The position numbers and the translations under genes were made by a program. A DNA stretch of 64,000 nt, taken from Aporophyla lueneburgensis. Its lineage: Eukaryota > Arthropoda > Insecta > Lepidoptera > Noctuidae. Within the stretch, counting starts at the first letter, position 1. Every line of letters begins with the position of its first letter. The stretch covers positions 30,418,860-30,482,859 of the forward strand of contig OW028737.1 in the NCBI GenBank assembly GCA_932294355.1, in the 5' to 3' direction. Under the pieces are notes generated by a model. That model was given only the letters and a program-made list of their open reading frames with translations. It was not told where the DNA came from and made no database searches. This document shows positions 19,268 through 30,818 of this stretch, in pieces.

Positions 19268-19489
19268 TCTACTAATATTATAAATGCGAAAGTTTGTGAG
19301 GATGGATGTATGTGTTTGTGTATGTTTGTTACCCTTTCACGAAAAAACTACTGAACGGATTTGGATGAAATTTGGAACACAGTTAGTTTGTAACCTGGAT
19401 TAACACATAGGCTACTTTTTATCCCGGTAGTATGTTCCCGCGGGATATTTTCCGACCTCCGCGCGGGCGAAGCCGCTGGCAAAAGCTAG
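19268..19489 (+). mobile_element. Small Helitron with intact CTAG end
   Basis: The element starts TCTACTAATATTATAAATGC and ends 'gcgggcgaagccgctggcaa' then AAGCTAG, followed by T at 19490. A short GCGG/CCGC hairpin precedes the CTAG end, as in Helitrons. It is 222 bp and non-coding, so it depends on a helicase supplied elsewhere. Confidence 0.75.
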
Positions 19490-19971
19490 TCTTTAATATT
19501 TTAGAGACCGACAAACAGCGAAAACCGCCTTTACTAGTTTTTGTCAATGTAAATGTATATAAAAATACTTGGAAAACATAATAATAACGCTCGGGTCATG
19601 GGGCCCGAGTCTCATTTTAAGGAAATTTCTCATCGACTGGTCGTGACTAGAGACCTGGGTCATTCTTTGGCCAAAGAATTAGCTTTGCCATTCAGCGTCA
19701 CATTGCTGCCAGTGTTCTGAGCACGTTTTCTGATGACAGTGATGAGGACGAGTACTTTGGCGCCTAAGTGTCCGTTTGCTTTTCTATTTATTGGTATAGT
19801 TAGTCATTTATTAGAGTAATTTGCGTATAAAACTGTTCATAGTTATTAAAACACTTGATAATTGTTTTTCGACAATTTAATACATTACGTGGAAATTCAA
19901 CAAAAGTCGAATTTTGTTTCACCACGAACAATTTTAAATCTTTGACGTAGTTCCAGGAATTAAGTATTAAG
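19490..19971. other. No gene seen
   Basis: A short open stretch near 19740 encodes acidic residues (SDEDEYFGA-stop) but has no start or wider ORF. I do not recognise it. Confidence 0.3.
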
Positions 19972-19983
19972 GCTTACATTTCC

Positions 19984-20149
19984 GGGGTCGCGTGATTGTT
20001 CGAAAGAGATACCGTGACCCTGGCACATGGGCAACTGAAGGAACACGGGTGGGTTTTTTCAGTAAAAGTCTGACGTGCCCTCCCGCTCCGACCAGAGCGG
20101 GAGAAGTCATTTGATGATTCACATCAAATGACTTCCCATCAAAAAAAAA
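19984..20149 (+). mobile_element. R1-family 3' tail with 12-bp target duplication
   Basis: It is flanked by GCTTACATTTCC at 19972-19983 and 20150-20161. The sequence starts within the far arm of hairpin two, and hairpin one is intact. Close to the A tail, 'catttgatgattcacatcaa' contains a small inverted duplication not present in other copies. The tail is nine A. Confidence 0.85.
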
Positions 20150-20161
20150 GCTTACATTTCC

Positions 20162-20868
20162 TAACCTTAACCTAACCTAACATTCTACGCTTTCAGCTCT
20201 GAGTGCCATTACATCGTAAATCAACTGCACAAACTCTCTGAATTGGAACAAACATCTGTAGATCATACGGAAATTCCTATTTAACTGAACCAGAAGTCGA
20301 AATCTGACTTTATGTGGCGTACACTAAAGTTTCCAGTAATTTTAGCAGTAACAGCAGCAGTAAATTGATATTTCAATGACCTTTATTATATGCACGGAGT
20401 CTTGTTGAAGAAATATACCTCACTGTGTTATGTGTGTGGCATAATATAGGTTTCTTATTATCTCATGATTGAGTGTACATTCTTACCCACGTCTTTTCTC
20501 AGTTGCAGGTGGCGTTCTGTAGTTTTTGCCTTCCCCCATAGTAATAGGTGTAGGTAAAAACTACAGAAAGCTTACTGCTACGATCCTAACGTACTCAATT
20601 TGCTTTGTTAACACAGTCATTCACGCACGTCGACGGCGAGTACGCACCTGACCTTTTTGAAAAACATCACCAATAAGGTCACTATAAATATGTCATTGGA
20701 GACGGCCACTCCTGACGATTCCATTCGCATCTGCCTTGAAAATAATATTTGTTAGTTTCTTTCTGTTCTTCTTCTCAGAATGACCAAAATAAATACTTAA
20801 AATTACATAACATCATTATCATCTAAGCACGTTTTAGCGGCTCATTAAAAAGTATTTCATCATAATCA
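20162..20868. other. No gene; one small hairpin
   Basis: TCTGTAGTTTTTGCCT (20516-20531) pairs with AGGTAAAAACTACAGA (20552-20567) with one mismatch. Otherwise this is unremarkable AT-rich sequence. Confidence 0.45.
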
Positions 20869-21372
20869 GCCTATATTATTCCCACTGCTGGGACACAGGC
20901 CTCCTCTCGGTGAGAGTGAGTGGGCCGTAATCTACCACGGGAGCCCAGTGCCAGTTGATAGATGTCACTTCTCTTCACTTTTTCGGCTCTAGGACATGCT
21001 GGTTTCCTCACAATATTTTCCTTCACCGTTTTGGGAGCAGTGGTGAAGAAATTATTATTATACACTAGCTTTTGCCAGCGGCTACGCCCGCGTGGAGGTC
21101 GGAAATTATCCCGCGAGAACATACTACCGGGATAAAAAGTAGCCTATGTCCTTTCTCAGGCTCTAAACTATCTGTCTACCAAATTTCATAAATCAGTTCA
21201 GTAGTTTTAGCAGGAAAGCGAAATAGACAGACGGACAGACAGAGTTATTTTTGCATTTATAATATTATATAGTGTGGATTTGTGTGGAAGTGTGGAAGTG
21301 TGGATGTGGATTATACACAAAGTAAAGCTTCTGCTTGGGTTCGAAGCCATGACCTACAACTTGTAAGTTGGG
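20869..21372 (-). mobile_element. tRNA-derived SINE, interrupted by a Helitron
   Basis: The parts 20869-21060 and 21298-21360 together match the SINE at 28042-28330 on the minus strand. They include 'cccactgctgggacac' (3' tail side) and the B-box-like 'tgggttcgaagccatgacct'. The Helitron at 21060-21290 sits between them. Confidence 0.7.
21062..21290 (-). mobile_element. Small Helitron inside a SINE
   Basis: The plus strand reads A then CTAG, 'cttttgccagcggctacgcc', through a 'cagacggacagacagag' stretch, to a (gtgtggaa)n end and GA then T. It is the same family as 16727 and 19268. The short repeats at the 5' end (TCCACACT units) are typical variable ends of this family. Confidence 0.65.
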
Positions 21373-21554
21373 ACCGATACCACGGGGCACGGGGGGGATA
21401 CCACAATTGCTCTTAACTATTGTAACTGGGCCATCACAAAACTATTTGTTAAAGTATTATTTTAGTAAGTGTTCTCTAAATGAAATCTCTGATTGTCTTT
21501 TTGCACCATGTGCATATCCAGTTCCTTTAATTGCAACAATTAATGGAGTATAGA

Positions 21555-21850
21555 ACTTCTAGTTAGGGAGCTGGCGAGCAAAATTTCGATATGATCAGCA
21601 CACAAGGCAGACGTTATTAATAGTGATAATTATACCTCAAGAAACATCAAGGACCTCGTCTGCCACCATGGTGGCGCTGCGTTGTAAAGGAGGACGGGCA
21701 AAAATGTATAGAAGCCAGCCTAGAAACCAATAACAACATGCGATATATCATTGGAAAGGTTTTTTTATGTACTTCAACTATTGTTATGGCGGAAAGTCCC
21801 AAATTGCTGTGTGAATGAAGTTATGGTGAAATAAAGCTAGGCTTTATTCA
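21555..21850 (+). repeat. Undescribed repeat B, copy 1
   Basis: 'aataacaacatgcgatat' and 'ttggaaaggttttttta' are found inverted at 23800-23990. 'agggagctggcgagcaaaat' is found inverted near 25160-25200. It is a dispersed repeat with no recognised coding potential. Confidence 0.5.
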
Positions 21851-22696
21851 CAGACATGCCATTTCTCGCTAATTGTGGATCCGGTGTTTTATGGCTCCTC
21901 AAAATATCTTACCTATTCTTTAATTAACATATGAAAACACCGCGTTTAACAGATAGCTCAGTTTTTGTTATACTCTATTAGTTGCACGTGTTTTATAGGA
22001 GTGCCTAATGCTTTTGGCCAAGGTTGTATCTCGCTCTCACTCATCTCATGCTACAGGCGCTGATATGCTTAAACTGGAAGTACCAACGTACTATGATTAT
22101 CCCACACATTTTATTTCGGAGAATAATAAAACAACACACAAAACGCGTATATTGTTGAATATAACCTGGAAATAAAACAATCAGTATCTTATATAATCCT
22201 CTTAGTGAGTGAATGAATTGGTTTAACTATCTTTTTAGAAGTTGTTTATTGTAGGATTATAAATAGAAAAAAATAATTAACTAATCCAACTCCTCGTATT
22301 AACTAACATTTCCTCTTAGTAGGTATAGCTTCAAAATAAGAGCACCTACCAGTATAAGTCTTTATTGCTATTTATGTATTACCACAAGATAAGCGAACAC
22401 AATATAACCCTAGTATAATATATTCACTGTAATAAACAAATAAACAAGCCTCCAATAGTGCATGTTCCCGTAAATAATCTGCAAGCTCAGGTTGATCTTA
22501 TGGAATATTTTCAGTCAAAATGTGACGCTGATACCTTCTGTTATGTAGCCCACGCTGACACATAAGACAAATGTTGTGGTGTTCATCCATGACTAAAGCA
22601 GGCCGTTTTTAAAAGCTTAGTTCTGATTGCGATAAACAAAGTTTAATGTCGTAGTCGAATGATAGTTATGACGAATGTAAATGGTAATAGTAAAAC
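21851..22696. other. No gene seen
   Basis: AT-rich sequence with no recognised feature. Confidence 0.4.
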
Positions 22697-22708
22697 GTAT
22701 TTGCTACC

Positions 22709-23429
22709 CTTTTTTTGGATGGGAAATCATCAAATGAGCTCTCCCGCTCTGGGTGGAGCGGGAGGGCGCGTCAGACTTTTACTGACTAAAACCCACCCGT
22801 GTTCCATCAGTTGCCCATGTGCCAGGGTCACGGTACCTCTTTCGAACAATCTCGCGACCCTGGCAGGCATCGGTCCTAGCAGACCCCTTCAATGCTGCTG
22901 ACATCTCTTTGAGCCGCGCGTGGAACACTACGAGCCGTCGACCCGAGCCTGGTCCTTACCGGGCGGCGAGCTACCCATTGCTCGCCACCCAAAAGCTCGC
23001 ACCTACGGTGGCCGGGAGTCCGTTCTTGACTCCCGAAGCCCGGGGCGCCTCCTCCTGCGACGGTTACGGACGTGAGGGCGCAGAGACTGCCACTCCCTCA
23101 TGCGCCCCGCCTCCTCCTTTGCGAGCATTACTGCTTCGTAGACGGAGGTGACGGCTTCCCATGCCCTCTCGCTCCGTGCCATGGCTCACACCAGGGCCGG
23201 AGCGGAGTTGTGCCCCGGCGTTTCGCCTCCTCGTGCCACCCCCACATATGCGTGAGGACCTTTGCGTCCAGATCCCGTGGCGGCACTCCGGCAAGGAGGC
23301 TCGCCGCCTCGCACGAGACCGTGCGATATTCCCGGATAAGCCGAATGACCCTGACCCTCTGGGCCACACTCAAACGGCGCGCTGGGCGCAGCCTCAATGA
23401 GGGCGCCCACACCGATGCCCCGTTGAGGG
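22709..23429 (-). mobile_element. R1-family copy, 5'-truncated and internally deleted, 12-bp target duplication
   Basis: It is flanked by GTATTTGCTACC at 22697-22708 and 23430-23441. It contains the 3' UTR and part of the ORF2 C-terminal region. Near 23208-23215 the sequence jumps from the region homologous to about 6364 to that homologous to about 6733, a deletion of roughly 360 bp that removes the zinc knuckle. Frame remnants such as WAPSLRLRPARRL persist. It is non-functional. Confidence 0.85.
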
Positions 23430-23654
23430 GTATTTGCTACCTTCAAATCAAAATAACGACTAAAGAACATGCGCGCGTGCATGTGATAACTGGCTCACTT
23501 ACCCCTCTCATCCGCAAACACCTCTTGCTACTCGTTCTCAGTGGCTGTCTTATCGGACGCGATAAGGAAAAGCACAAGAAACCAGTGGTACAGACAAGTA
23601 AGGCGTAGCGCGTCGTTCTAATATAAAGTGATGGTTACGCGAAAGACGCGTTAT

Positions 23655-23760
23655 TGTTCGGAAAACCGGAAGGCGCCCTCTGTCGGCAAGACCACGCGTT
23701 CCGGTTTATCGAACAAAAAGTGACGTATGAACGCTTTATATAAGGACGACGTCTTACGGT
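23655..23760 (+). promoter_or_regulatory. Inverted repeat followed by a TATA-like box
   Basis: TGTTCGGAAAACCGGAA (23655-23671) pairs with TTCCGGTTTATCGAACA (23699-23715), 15 of 17 positions. TATATAA at 23737-23743 is followed by 'ggacgacgtcttacgg'. The arrangement could be a promoter or part of a solo LTR. No ORF follows, so this is a weak call. Confidence 0.3.
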
Positions 23761-23799
23761 TATATATATATACAAACATTTATAAAATGCAAAAAAAAA

Positions 23800-25204
23800 A
23801 AAATGTTTTGCTTAAGTCTGGCTTTATTGTGCAATAACTTTTTCCACACAGCGATTTGGAACTTCCCGCCTTAACAATAGTTGAAGTACATAAAAAAAAC
23901 CTTTCCAATGATATACCGCATGTTGTTATTGGTTCTTAGGCTAGAACGCCCGTTCTCCTTTACAGCGTTTCAAAAATGTTTAAAAAAAAAGGTGTGCTAT
24001 ATTATGCGCACACGTATGCCTCTAGGGCTGATGATCACAGTCATCCTGGAAACACAAAGAATCGAAAAGGCAGACATCCAGGGCTCTGATTTTTGTAGTA
24101 TTAATTTTTTTAATTTTTTTTTATGATTAAAAAAACTCTGCTCCAAAAATGTAAAATAAAAAAGCTATGCTATATTATGCGCACACGTCTGACTCTTGAA
24201 CTGATGTTTGAATTCCTTATGAAAACCAAGAAAAACGATTACGGAGACGTTCAGGCGTCTGATATTCGAAAGGCAGACCATTTGATTTTTTTTTTCAACC
24301 CGACGCCTGTTTTCATATTAGGACGGAGACATGGATGAGAGCGCCGACATGGATGAATGGCAAGGTTTCTCGGATACCTGCGATGACGACGCTTGCTAAA
24401 TATTATCTTTTTTTTCTAAATTTTTCATTGCAACAAAAAAGATGGAGTAGGTACATAAATGGAGTCTTGGTTCAAAATCTACGTATTTTACACAAATAAA
24501 ACATCAATAAAAAAAGTTAAAGAGTGTTCCTATTCAGATCCTAATCCTATTCAGATTAAATTCAAGCAAGCAATAAAAAAAAAAAATGCTTTCTAATTAA
24601 AGTTCCAAGCGCATTTCGTTTCTCGTTGGCATTGAGAAAAAATATGATTGCATAGATTTCAGCTCCAGAAGTTAAATCGTTACCGTGAGTTTAGAGGACA
24701 ATATTAAACAAAATTATAAGAATAAAACTATAAAGAATAACAATAATCCCATGCAATACCCGCTGTCCCTTGATTTCGTGAATTTCAAACAGTTATACAG
24801 CTGAAAATCAGTGAGCAAAGTATCTGCCTAATGTTTTTTCGAATCCACAAAGTCATAGTGAATCTAATGGGTGCAATGGGAACCGCGTGCAAATGACTTA
24901 GTAGAGCTTTTTTTTAACATTTTTACAACTCCGTCCCATGATAATGCAGAGTCCTGAATGTCTGCCTCTTCGATTTTCTTCGTTTCCAGGATGATTGTGA
25001 CCATGAACTCCAAAGGCATATATGTGCAAATGATTTAATACCCCGATTTTTTTAAGCAACTTCAATCCGCTGTAACGCGAAAACGCAGCGACATAGGACC
25101 TTAATTGATTGGACCAAATCAATTCATAATGATTTAAACTGCAATCTACCTCGACGTGAAACGTGTGCAAATCATATACCGAAATGCTCGCCAGCTCCCT
25201 AACT
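23800..25204 (-). repeat. Undescribed repeat B and related units
   Basis: 23800-23990 is the inverse of 21700-21850. Three diverged units containing 'tcatcctggaaac' or similar, then 'aggcagacat' and 'ctctga', lie at about 23996-24090 (+), 24175-24270 (+) and 24930-25030 (-). No protein family is recognised in any frame. Confidence 0.45.
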
Positions 25205-26182
25205 ATTCGCATCTCTTTCGTTTTGCATCGAAAAGTGTTTCATTGGAAAATTTTCGGCGCTCAAAGCTCCGAATCCTTATGAGCTTCACAAATTAGATTG
25301 CGCTAGCTCGGGGGGTATAAAGATAGATCGTTTGATTAAAACAGCTGAGCTCCTGAGCTAATGTTTGTGTTATCATTAATTTGGTGCTACGTTACGTATT
25401 TTAGATTGAATAACTGCGCCTTTGGCGGGAGATTATGCGAGAAGATTTTTGAATTTAGAGTCTGATACCGCGCTTCCATATTTTCGATCTTGAGTGTGAG
25501 AATCGGGATATTATTTTTCGGTTTAGTATTTATTAATTTTATATTTACTTATATAATTCCAATGCTTCTCTTAATACCGGGATCACACAATTCGACTTTA
25601 GTTGAAAAACTTTTATTGATCAACAAAAGATAAATTGAAATTCAATTTGTCAATCAAATTCTGTCCAAACGGTTTAATCGCGTTGGAATTAACCGATATC
25701 AAGTAAAATCGAACCAAATTAAGATAAGGTAGTCTTTTTAGGAATTCTCGTAGACTAGCATAGCTATGTGGTTATAACGGGAATTGTTTATCTACTTAAG
25801 ACTAGGTGAACCATTATCATCTAGATCTTCTATATGTATAATAAAAATAAAATAAAAAAACCGTTTTATTTACTACCAGACTATAATATATTTTTAAAAA
25901 TATGTTTGTAGAACCTGCAAAATAAAACTGAAATATTTGGTTTGATGCAATTTTAGTTTTTGAGTTTAAATATTTTATTTCTATAACCATGCAATCCCAT
26001 CTTTACCGTTTTCGTCTCCTAGACCTTGTTCCATCTCTTGGAATCATTTCTATAATTTTTTATGATCTAATTATCGTTAGTCATCTGATCATATGTGACC
26101 CGGCCAGTTTCGTTTTAGGGCCCTCACTCTCTCTACAATGCCACATTAATCTACATAGTGCATATTCTAACATCCCATATTA
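25205..26182. other. No gene seen
   Basis: AT-rich sequence. A 64-codon frame at 25989-26183 (+) is hydrophobic by composition and not supported. Confidence 0.35.
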
Positions 26183-26738
26183 AAATAAAAACCGGCCAAG
26201 TGCGAGTCGGACTCGCTCACCGAGGGTTCCGTACAAACCTGTAGGTATTCTCGGTTTAAAAATAAATGTTTTTTTTTTAAATTTTGTATTTCAGTTGATT
26301 GAATGTGAGGTAAATTGTGTTTTACGATTTATGACGTTTAAAAAAAAACACACACACACATTTTATCACTTTGGAGGTGTCTCTCGCGCAAACTATTCAG
26401 TTTAGAAAACAATGATAATAGAAACCTCATTACCATTTTTGAAGACCTATTCATAGGTACCATATTCACAACGTACGGGATTGATGAAAAAAAAATTTTG
26501 AATTTCAGTTCTATGTAACCCCAAAATTTATTGTTTTTTTTTTTTCTATTTTAGTGTGAAAATCTTAATGCGGTTCACAGAATACATCTACTTACCAAGT
26601 TTCAACAGCATAGCTCTTATAGTTTCGGAAAAAAGTGGCTGTGACATACGGATGGACGGACAGACAGACAGATAGACATGACGAATCTATAAGGGTTCCG
26701 TTTTTTGCTATTTGGCAACGGAACCCTAAAAAGAAGTA
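26183..26738 (+). repeat. Interspersed element C (GGGTTCCGT ends), copy 1
   Basis: The sequence begins 'aaaaccggccaagtgcgagt' and ends 'caacggaaccctaaaaa'. An inner GGGTTCCGT near each end lies in the same element as a 'ggacggacagacagac' stretch. A longer inverted copy is at 47794-48452. It is a widespread type of insect repeat, but I cannot assign a class from sequence alone. Confidence 0.6.
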
Positions 26739-27600
26739 TTTCCGAGCCAAGATCCTCAAAAGTGATAAACTGACGTTCTGATATACCTAGAGACAAACAT
26801 AAACAGAGTTATCTAAAAGCAAAACAATCACTTGAAAGAGGAGTCGATAACTCCGCTTGAACACACCAGTACAAATAGTTGAGCAATAGTTGGAGTTGTC
26901 CTTGTATTTCATGAATCAGAATTCGGTATAAACAGTCACCGTTTGAACTATTTGAATTTCGAGTGAAATATGGAACTGTTTCCAGGAAAACCATCCAACA
27001 TGAGTTCCAATTCCAATTCAGGAATTCTAAACTGCGGTGTTATTTGATACTAGAATTACGGACGTCAACGAAAAAAAAAAAAATAAAAAAACACATACGG
27101 CCATTCTCCATTTTTTTTTACGGCTCATGGTCCATTCCCGATTTTTAAAACTAAAAATTAAATTGGTCGAAAATTGTTGTTTGCGAATCGAATTAAACAA
27201 AATCGTTGAATTTCCAATCGAATGCACAAAAACAAATATCGGCCAATCTCTAATTGCTTCAAAGCGGGTTATTTTATTTATTTAAACACACTCAGCCCTC
27301 TGCTTGCGTATTGATGGTCCTCTCTCGAGAACAATGCAAACTTAACAATGCATCACGACCAACCCTTATTTGTCAACTACCAAAGTTCATTTTACCTTGT
27401 CTGAGTGATATTGATAAATTGGCACACGTCTCTTGAATAGATTTATATTCAATTTAACTTTTCGCTGTTAGGCTTCCATTGGTTACAATAAATAAGCCGG
27501 TGATAGGTCGGCCGTTGTTATGGATGTTTAAAGGTGTTAGTTGGCGTTCGCATATACATATACACGGCCCGGGCATTACTTTATGGGCACTTACATCCTG
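26739..27600. other. No gene seen
   Basis: AT-rich sequence with overlapping chance ORFs on both strands near 26963-27285. No recognised motif. Confidence 0.35.
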
Positions 27601-27629
27601 TTTTGGGTAGCATACTTGTTTATGTACAA

Positions 27630-28420
27630 TGAAATACCTTTTTTAGGGTTACGTACTCAAAGGGTGCAAACGTGATACTATTACTAAGACTAGGCTGTTC
27701 GTTCGACGGTCTGTCACAGTGTCTGTATCTTTTAAACGCTAATAGTACACGTGTAATTTTCACACAAAGTGTGTACTACTATGTCATTCGTGGCAACCAG
27801 TCTCACCAGAGGGTATCGTGTTATGCAGTAACTGGGTTGTGGAGGTTATATAGGTAGTCGCTCCATGTAAAATATTGGTTTTCAGCTGCATCCGGTTAGA
27901 ATGGAGGCTGACCACAATATAGTTGCGAAAAGGTTAGCAATATGATGATGAGCGTGGAGTACTATAGACACTATATCGACAAATAAAAAAATTAAGATAA
28001 AAGTTGGTTCCAATACAATAAACGTGTTTTATTTGGTGTTTGAGAGCAGTGGTGGCCTAGTGGTAACGACCGCGACTTACGTGTAGTAGGTCGTGAGTTC
28101 GAACCCAAGCAGGCACAGTAAAGCACTTTGTGTAAATTATTTCATCACCACTGTTCTCAAACCGGTGAAAGAAAACATCGTGAGGAAACCGGCATGTCTT
28201 AGAACTAAAAAATCGAAGACATGTGACATCTACCAACCCGCACTGGGCCCACGTGGTGGATTATGGCCCACTCCCTATCACCGAGCGGAGGCATGTATCC
28301 CAGCAGTGGGAACGTTGTAAGCTGCTGATGATTTGGTGTTTAAAAAAAATGTGTTAAAGATTATACGAGGTGTTACAGAACCCTACGTGTCCGAGTCGCA
28401 CTTGGCTGTTTTTTTTTGTA
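27630..28420. repeat. Diverged relative of element C, split by a SINE
   Basis: The left part 'ttttttagggttacgtactc' and the right part 'cagaaccctacgtgtccgag' followed by 'tcgcacttggctg' resemble the two ends of element C. The SINE at 28042-28330 lies between them. Homology to copy 1 is partial. Confidence 0.4.
28042..28330 (+). mobile_element. tRNA-derived SINE with 11-bp target duplication
   Basis: It is flanked by ATTTGGTGTTT at 28031-28041 and 28331-28341. The head has Pol III promoter-like boxes: A box TGGCCTAGTGG near 28055 and B box GAGTTCGAACC near 28093, correctly ordered and spaced. The body continues 'ggtgaaagaaaacatcgtga' and ends 'cccagcagtgggaacg' with a 'ctgctgatg' tail, similar to RTE 3' ends, so RTE machinery probably mobilises it. 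Related copies lie at 12247, 20869 and 52512. Confidence 0.85.
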
Positions 28421-28656
28421 GTCTGTATTTAATACATTGTACCTAAAGTAGGTTACCTTACCTTTTTATGGTACTTAGGTACCGAACGTAGGCGACGAAA
28501 GGTTTATATCGGGTGAACGTATCCATTACTGCAGATATACATTAGGACATGATAGATACTAAAATAAAAAGGATCGTGTCTGGAATAACACAAGAGGCGT
28601 TTATTTTAACGCGAAAAAGGAATATGATCATTCAAATAATACATTCACTCAGCATG

Positions 28657-28856
28657 TACCGTGTGGTGCCGGACAGAAAGAATAGCACCATCCCATTTCC
28701 TTCCGTGGGTGTCTAAGGGATTTACTAGAGAATGGGCAGCAACGTTCTCTATGCATTTTACCACCAACTATTATTGCGATCGCCAACCCGCCTGCTAAGC
28801 GGGGCAATTATGGCAGACCCCGGCAGTTTTTAAGCCTAAATGATGATGATGATCAT
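28657..28856 (+). repeat. Family 1 retroposon
   Basis: It contains 'ttccttccgtgggtgtcta', 'agagaatgggcagcaacg', 'gcgatcgccaacccgcctgc' and a (GAT)n tail. The 'cagcagtgga' block is altered. Confidence 0.65.
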
Positions 28857-29003
28857 GGTCAGGTATTCATTGAGTCGCAACAAAAGACGTGTCTTTACTG
28901 GAGGGTGTCTAACGGGGATCCAACCTTGTAGTCAATGCCCCAGTCACCCTTGGCCGGAACATTTTTTATGACCGGCAAAACAATTCTACATAAAGGGGTA
29001 TCG

Positions 29004-29842
29004 ATGCCGCGACAAATCGCGGCACGGCAGACAAAGCTCCGGCAGGATCTCATGACGACATGGTGGGTACGATTGTTGCAACCCAGCGCTGGACACACCA
29101 CAATTGCGGCGGTAAGTCCCCTCCTTGAGCATTGGATAGAGAGGCGCCACGGCGTCCTCACCTTCCGCCTGACGCAGGTTCTCACCGGGCATGGGTGCTT
29201 TGGTGGGTTCCTGTTCGGGATAAAGCGGGAGGAAACGTCCGGGTGTTTTTGTCTGGAGGACACAGTGGAGCATACGGTGGAGGTGTGCAATGCCTGGGCG
29301 GAGCACCACCGTGTCCTCGTGGAGGCGATCGGCGGCGGCGATCTCTCGCGTCCAGCCCTGGTGCGAGCCATGGTACGGAGCGAGAGGGCATGGGAAGCCG
29401 TCACCTCCTTCTGCGACGCAGTAATGCTCGCGAAGGAGGAGGCAAGGCGCGTAAGGGAGTGGCAGTCTTTGTGCCTTCACGTCCCTAGCCGCCGCAGGAG
29501 GAGACGCCCCGGGCGTCGGGAGTCGATTGCGGACTCCCGGCCACTGAAGGCGCGAGCTTGCGGGCGGCGAGCAATGGATAGCTCGCCGCCCGGTAAGGAC
29601 CAGGCTCGGGTCGACGGCACGTAGTTTTCCACGCGCGCCTCAAGGATATGTCAGCAAAACTGTGTAGGGGTCTACTAGGACCGATGCCTGCCAGGGTCGC
29701 AAAATTCGTTCGAAAGAGTTATCGTGACCCTGGAATATGGGCAACTGAAGGAACATGGGTGGGTTTTAGTCAGTAAAAGTCTGACACGCCCTCCCGCTCC
29801 GACCAGAGCGGGAGTACTCATTTGATGATTTCCCATCCAAAA
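29004..29842 (+). mobile_element. R1-family copy, 5'-truncated (ORF2 C-terminus and 3' UTR)
   Basis: It begins at the ORF2 codons for PRQIAARQTKLR, runs through the C-terminal region (VLTGHGCFGGFLFGIKREET) to RRESIADSRP, then the 3' UTR and A tail. The open frame from 29004 to 29624 runs past the normal stop (ADSRP-P) by a substitution. A deletion turns the zinc knuckle into CFCLEDTVEHTVEVC, losing its second Cys spacing. Flanking AAAGGGGT at 28992-28999 and 29843-29850 is the likely target duplication, with five extra bases at the 5' junction. Confidence 0.85.
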
Positions 29843-29850
29843 AAAGGGGT

Positions 29851-30551
29851 CGAGTCATGGTAAAAATTTAACCTGAAGGTATAGTGTGGGCTATTCTCAT
29901 AACCTTCTTGAGGAAAAAAGCAAATAAAAGATGCTGATGACGTAGTTTGTACAAAACAATGAATTCTGATAACGCTAAATTTGCGGAAAAATATTCATCT
30001 CTCTAGCTTTCACCAAATAATATGTAGAGTATGGAGCGACTGACAATCTACCTCCACAGTCCAGTTATTGTGTAATGCGATATCCATTGGTAACACTGGT
30101 TGTCAGTTTTTCAGGCTTCTAACGACCCGTAACGACTATCAAAGAACCACAAATGACAGCCAAAACCAAAGGTTTAACGTTCTTTTTGAGGCAGGGTCTT
30201 GGTATGTGCGATGACCCTTCACCCATCCACAGAGTAACCGCAGCAAGCGTAGCTTAACCTGATCGATCGACCCGTGCAGCTATAATAACTTAGCCACAAG
30301 CAAAATAATTCAAAAAATATAAAACTAATCTGTGAACCATTACAAGCGCTCAGTCATCTGTACAATATAAATCTAAAAACCAGATCAATATGGGAAACAA
30401 CTTTGAAACTAAACAATGCCAAATGTACAACAAAGGGAATCAATTGAAAGCATTCTGATGAAATGTTCGTGTTTGTTGATAGGAATGTGTTGCTACATTT
30501 GATTCCTATCTAAAGTTGAGCTTTGCTACCTAGAATATAGACCTCGGATCT
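29851..30551. other. No gene; scraps of a repeat shared with 38420 and 43860
   Basis: Parts such as 'cactggttgtcagtttttc' and 'gcaagcgtagcttaacctga' resemble a repeat that also occurs inside both arms of the large inverted repeat. There is no ORF. Confidence 0.4.
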
Positions 30552-30559
30552 GTTATTGT

Positions 30560-30810
30560 CATATGGTGTCGGACGTAAAGAATAGCATCACCACATTTCT
30601 TCGCGTGAGTGTCATTAAACGCGACTAAGGGACTTGCTAGAGAATGAGCAGCAGCGTTCTCTATGCATTTACCATCATATCGCGATCGCCAACTTGCTTG
30701 CCAAGCGTAGCGATTATGGCAAGCCCGCCCCCCCCCCCCCCCCCCCCAAAATTAGGGGTGGCGTATGTCCAGCAGTGGACGTCTTATGGCTAAAATGAAG
30801 ATGATGATCA
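30560..30810 (+). mobile_element. Family 1 retroposon with C20 run
   Basis: It is flanked by GTTATTGT at 30552-30559 and 30811-30818. The body matches family 1 and ends 'cagcagtggacgtcttatgg'. A run of 20 C lies at 30728-30747 where other copies have 'gcccccc'. The 251-bp length indicates the near-complete unit. Confidence 0.7.
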
Positions 30811-30818
30811 GTTATTGT

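Noticed and set aside
28042..28125. tRNA gene
   Set aside because: A and B boxes are present, but there is no complete cloverleaf and the unit is a 289-bp retroposon with a target duplication, so it is a SINE.
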